Origin: Ruminococcaceae bacterium UBA7067
GTDB lineage: Bacteria; Bacillota; Clostridia; Oscillospirales; Acutalibacteraceae
DNA length: 25,582 bases
Reading direction: 5' to 3'
Assembly (NCBI GenBank): GCA_002493755.1
Contig: DKZT01000044.1
Location: 11,744-37,325 of the forward strand
Shown here: in pieces, positions 24,110 through 25,582 of the stretch
Layout of the letters: each line of letters starts with the position of its first letter
Position numbering within the stretch: position 1 is the stretch's first letter
Made by a program: the position numbers and the translations under genes
Notes under the pieces: model-generated
What the model was told of the DNA's origin: nothing
Seen by the model: only the letters and a program-made list of their open reading frames with translations
The model's database searches: none

Positions 24110-24940
24110 ATGGCAAATATCAGAGAAAGCTTCGTTGCGACCGCAGTCGGTTACATCGGATACGGCTGTAAGACCTTTAACGATTATTTCGGCAATCCGC
24201 CCGGCACTGCGTGGTGTGCCGAATTTGTATCAAAATGCGCCGCAGACATAGGCGCAATCGGCAAATGTATCGTAAAAAGCGCAGGAGCAGGCTCAATAGC
24301 GCGCGAGGGTGTTGCCGCAGGCTTCGGTAAGTGGCTTGAGGGACACAGCACTATACCGCAGTCGGGAGATATAATCTCATTCTGCTGGAACGGCAAGGGT
24401 AGCTACACAGACGAAGGCTTTGACAAATACTTCAGCGACCACGTTGCGGTTGTTGAATATACGTCTGACGGATATGTGCATACGATTGAGGGCAACGCAA
24501 ACGGCACGAATTTATACTCGACTGTCTGCCGTAAAGCCTACAATCTTTATGACGGCAGAATCAACGGCTACTTCCGCCCCGACTGGAGCCTTGCAGACAA
24601 GAATTACAACGATAACGGAGATGATGAGATGAACTTTATGAAGGGTGACATTAACAACGGCGTGCTTGCTTACAAATCGCTTATTCGTGCGGCAAATGAA
24701 TTAGGCATTGTAAAAAGTAAGGTTGACAGTACAAACGGTTTCGGAACAGGAACATATAATGCTACTGTGGAGATTCAGCAAAAGTACAAGCTTGAGGTTG
24801 ACGCTATCGCAGGAGTAAAAACTATTACCGCGCTTGCAGGCGGCGTTCTTGCGGAGCTTGCAAACCTCAAGAAGTCAAAGGCAGACCGCAACGCCGTACT
24901 TTCAGAGGTTACGGCGGCAGTAAACAAGCTTAAGATTTGA
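24110..24940 (+). CDS. CHAP-domain endolysin
   Basis: The 276-residue protein should cut peptidoglycan. The N-terminal CHAP amidase/peptidase domain (about 1-158) has the catalytic Cys36 in TAWCAEF, His111 in DHVAVVEY and a third polar residue in IEGNAN (126-131). A linker (160-173) leads to a C-terminal domain (174-276) that looks like a cell-wall binding module. There is no signal peptide, so export depends on a holin, which is encoded nine bases downstream. An internal GGAG (24617-24620) lies eight bases before ATG 24629 (Met174), exactly at the start of the binding domain, as in clostridial endolysins that make a separate binding fragment. No other phage gene is in the window. It is controlled by an SOS-boxed promoter. 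Confidence 0.88.
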   Translation: MANIRESFVATAVGYIGYGCKTFNDYFGNPPGTAWCAEFVSKCAADIGAIGKCIVKSAGAGSIAREGVAAGFGKWLEGHSTIPQSGDIISFCWNGKGSYTDEGFDKYFSDHVAVVEYTSDGYVHTIEGNANGTNLYSTVCRKAYNLYDGRINGYFRPDWSLADKNYNDNGDDEMNFMKGDINNGVLAYKSLIRAANELGIVKSKVDSTNGFGTGTYNATVEIQQKYKLEVDAIAGVKTITALAGGVLAELANLKKSKADRNAVLSEVTAAVNKLKI

Positions 24941-24949
24941 GGTGATGGA

Positions 24950-25399
24950 ATGAAAGAAAATGTAATTACTGCGGTAATATCCGCAATCATAGCAGGAGTA
25001 TCTGCCTATTTTAAGATTATATCAATTCCCTTGGCGGTGCTTGTAGCCGTTATGGTAATTGATTATATCACTGGAATGTCGGCGGCATTTATTAAAGCCG
25101 AGCTTTCAAGCCGCAGAGGAGTTAAGGGCATAATAAAAAAGCTTGGATACCTCGCCTTGGTTTGCGTAGGAATCGGAGTGGACTTCATAATCAGGTACTG
25201 TCTTGAGCAAATCGGCGCTTCGTTTGAGGTAAAAATGCTGTTCGGACTTGTGGTCACTGTATGGCTGATTATAAACGAATTGCTGTCGATACTCGAAAAC
25301 CTGAGCAGAATGGGGGTGCCTGTTCCCAAAATGCTCACGAAAATAACAGGCAGGCTGAAGCTTGCGGTTGAGAGCAAGAGTGAAGCCGACACAGAGTAA
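24950..25399 (+). CDS. Holin, TcdE / phage lysis family
   Basis: The 149-residue protein fits the toxin-secretion/phage-lysis holin family (Bacteriophage_holin_4, which includes TcdE of C. difficile). Hydrophobic helices are at about 5-22, 24-46, 62-83 and 93-115; the family feature IDYITGMSAA is near 43-52, followed by SSRRGVKGIIKK, and the C-terminal tail is charged. It should form membrane pores that let the endolysin reach the wall, or allow release of other proteins. The ribosome binding site GAGGTGATGG overlaps the endolysin stop, so the two are coupled. A strong terminator follows. No antiholin is seen. Confidence 0.88.
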   Translation: MKENVITAVISAIIAGVSAYFKIISIPLAVLVAVMVIDYITGMSAAFIKAELSSRRGVKGIIKKLGYLALVCVGIGVDFIIRYCLEQIGASFEVKMLFGLVVTVWLIINELLSILENLSRMGVPVPKMLTKITGRLKLAVESKSEADTE

Positions 25400-25423
25400 A
25401 GCAAAATTCAATAAATAATACAA

Positions 25424-25467
25424 GCCCCCGATCAGGTTAATTTTCAAACCGAATCGGGGGTATTTTT
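25424..25467 (+). terminator. Terminator of the lysis cassette
   Basis: CCCCCGAT (25425-25432) pairs with ATCGGGGG (25453-25460), with an inner GGTT/AACC pair, followed by TATTTTTT. It starts about 25 bases after the holin stop. Confidence 0.9.
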
Positions 25468-25502
25468 TATATATGGTTATCAACTTTGGTAAGCTAAACG
25501 AT

Positions 25503-25551
25503 AATTTAGTTTAGAGTTTTGAGTCGAGAGTTTTGAGTCGTTGGGTTTAAG
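25503..25551 (-). repeat. Heptamer array D
   Basis: Seven heptamers, mainly TTTTGAG and TTTAGAG variants on the plus strand, that is CTCAAAA and CTCTAAA on the minus strand. They are the same units as in array C, inverted. The array follows the lysis-cassette terminator. No palindrome is seen before the window ends. Confidence 0.75.
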
Positions 25552-25565
25552 CTTTTTATTAATAC

Positions 25566-25582
25566 CTCAATGCTCAAAGCTC
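25566..25582 (+). repeat. Heptamer array E, cut by the window end
   Basis: CTCAATG, CTCAAAG and CTC begin another array in the opposite orientation to D, 14 bases away. It runs off the window. Confidence 0.5.

Overview
The window looks like chromosome from a spore-forming, starch-degrading gut Firmicute of the Ruminococcaceae (Oscillospiraceae), in the neighbourhood of Ruminococcus bromii. The reasons are sporulation genes yqfC, yqfD and ylbJ, two secreted type I pullulanases (one with a CBM26 starch-binding module and a dockerin-like segment, as in amylosome enzymes), an MsmK-type sugar ATPase, low-to-middling GC, AGGAGG-type ribosome binding sites, and a LexA box of the Gram-positive GAAC-N4-GTTC kind. 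The species is inferred, not shown.

Layout. 1-1400: an ASKHA/ROK-like sugar-kinase-fold gene whose motif order is permuted, bracketed by two 73-bp direct repeats. 1400-5000: a divergently transcribed PflA-like radical SAM gene, then the sporulation pair yqfC-yqfD (minus) and ylbJ (plus). 5000-7000: asnB with its own terminator. 7000-7770: a small unrecognised gene with a possible remnant of an upstream gene. 7770-10340: a CdaR/PucR-type regulator and an orphan MsmK ATPase. 10500-13000: a minus-strand set of rsuA, a DUF4830-like gene, a HAD phosphatase and a FlK-like thioesterase. 13100-16070: a DUF1624 membrane gene (apparent ATT start), ychF and nadA, the last two with near-consensus promoters. 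16070-18140: dispersed repeats, then trxB and an SDR dehydrogenase. 18200-23670: a two-gene pullulanase operon. 24000-25470: an SOS-boxed promoter, a CHAP endolysin, a holin and a terminator. 25500-end: further heptamer repeats.

How the genes work together. The two pullulanases would remove alpha-1,6 branches from starch outside the cell, one tethered to the membrane and one released or complex-bound. MsmK could power uptake of the resulting maltodextrins with permeases encoded elsewhere. The endolysin-holin pair has no other phage gene beside it in the window and its promoter carries a LexA box, so it reads as a stand-alone, DNA-damage-inducible lysis or release cassette.

The most unusual items are the permuted kinase-fold protein, the SOS-controlled lysis cassette with a two-codon minigene and an internal start, and a composite repeat family (a 20-bp palindrome with compensatory changes plus a heptamer array) that supplies the stop codons of two genes.
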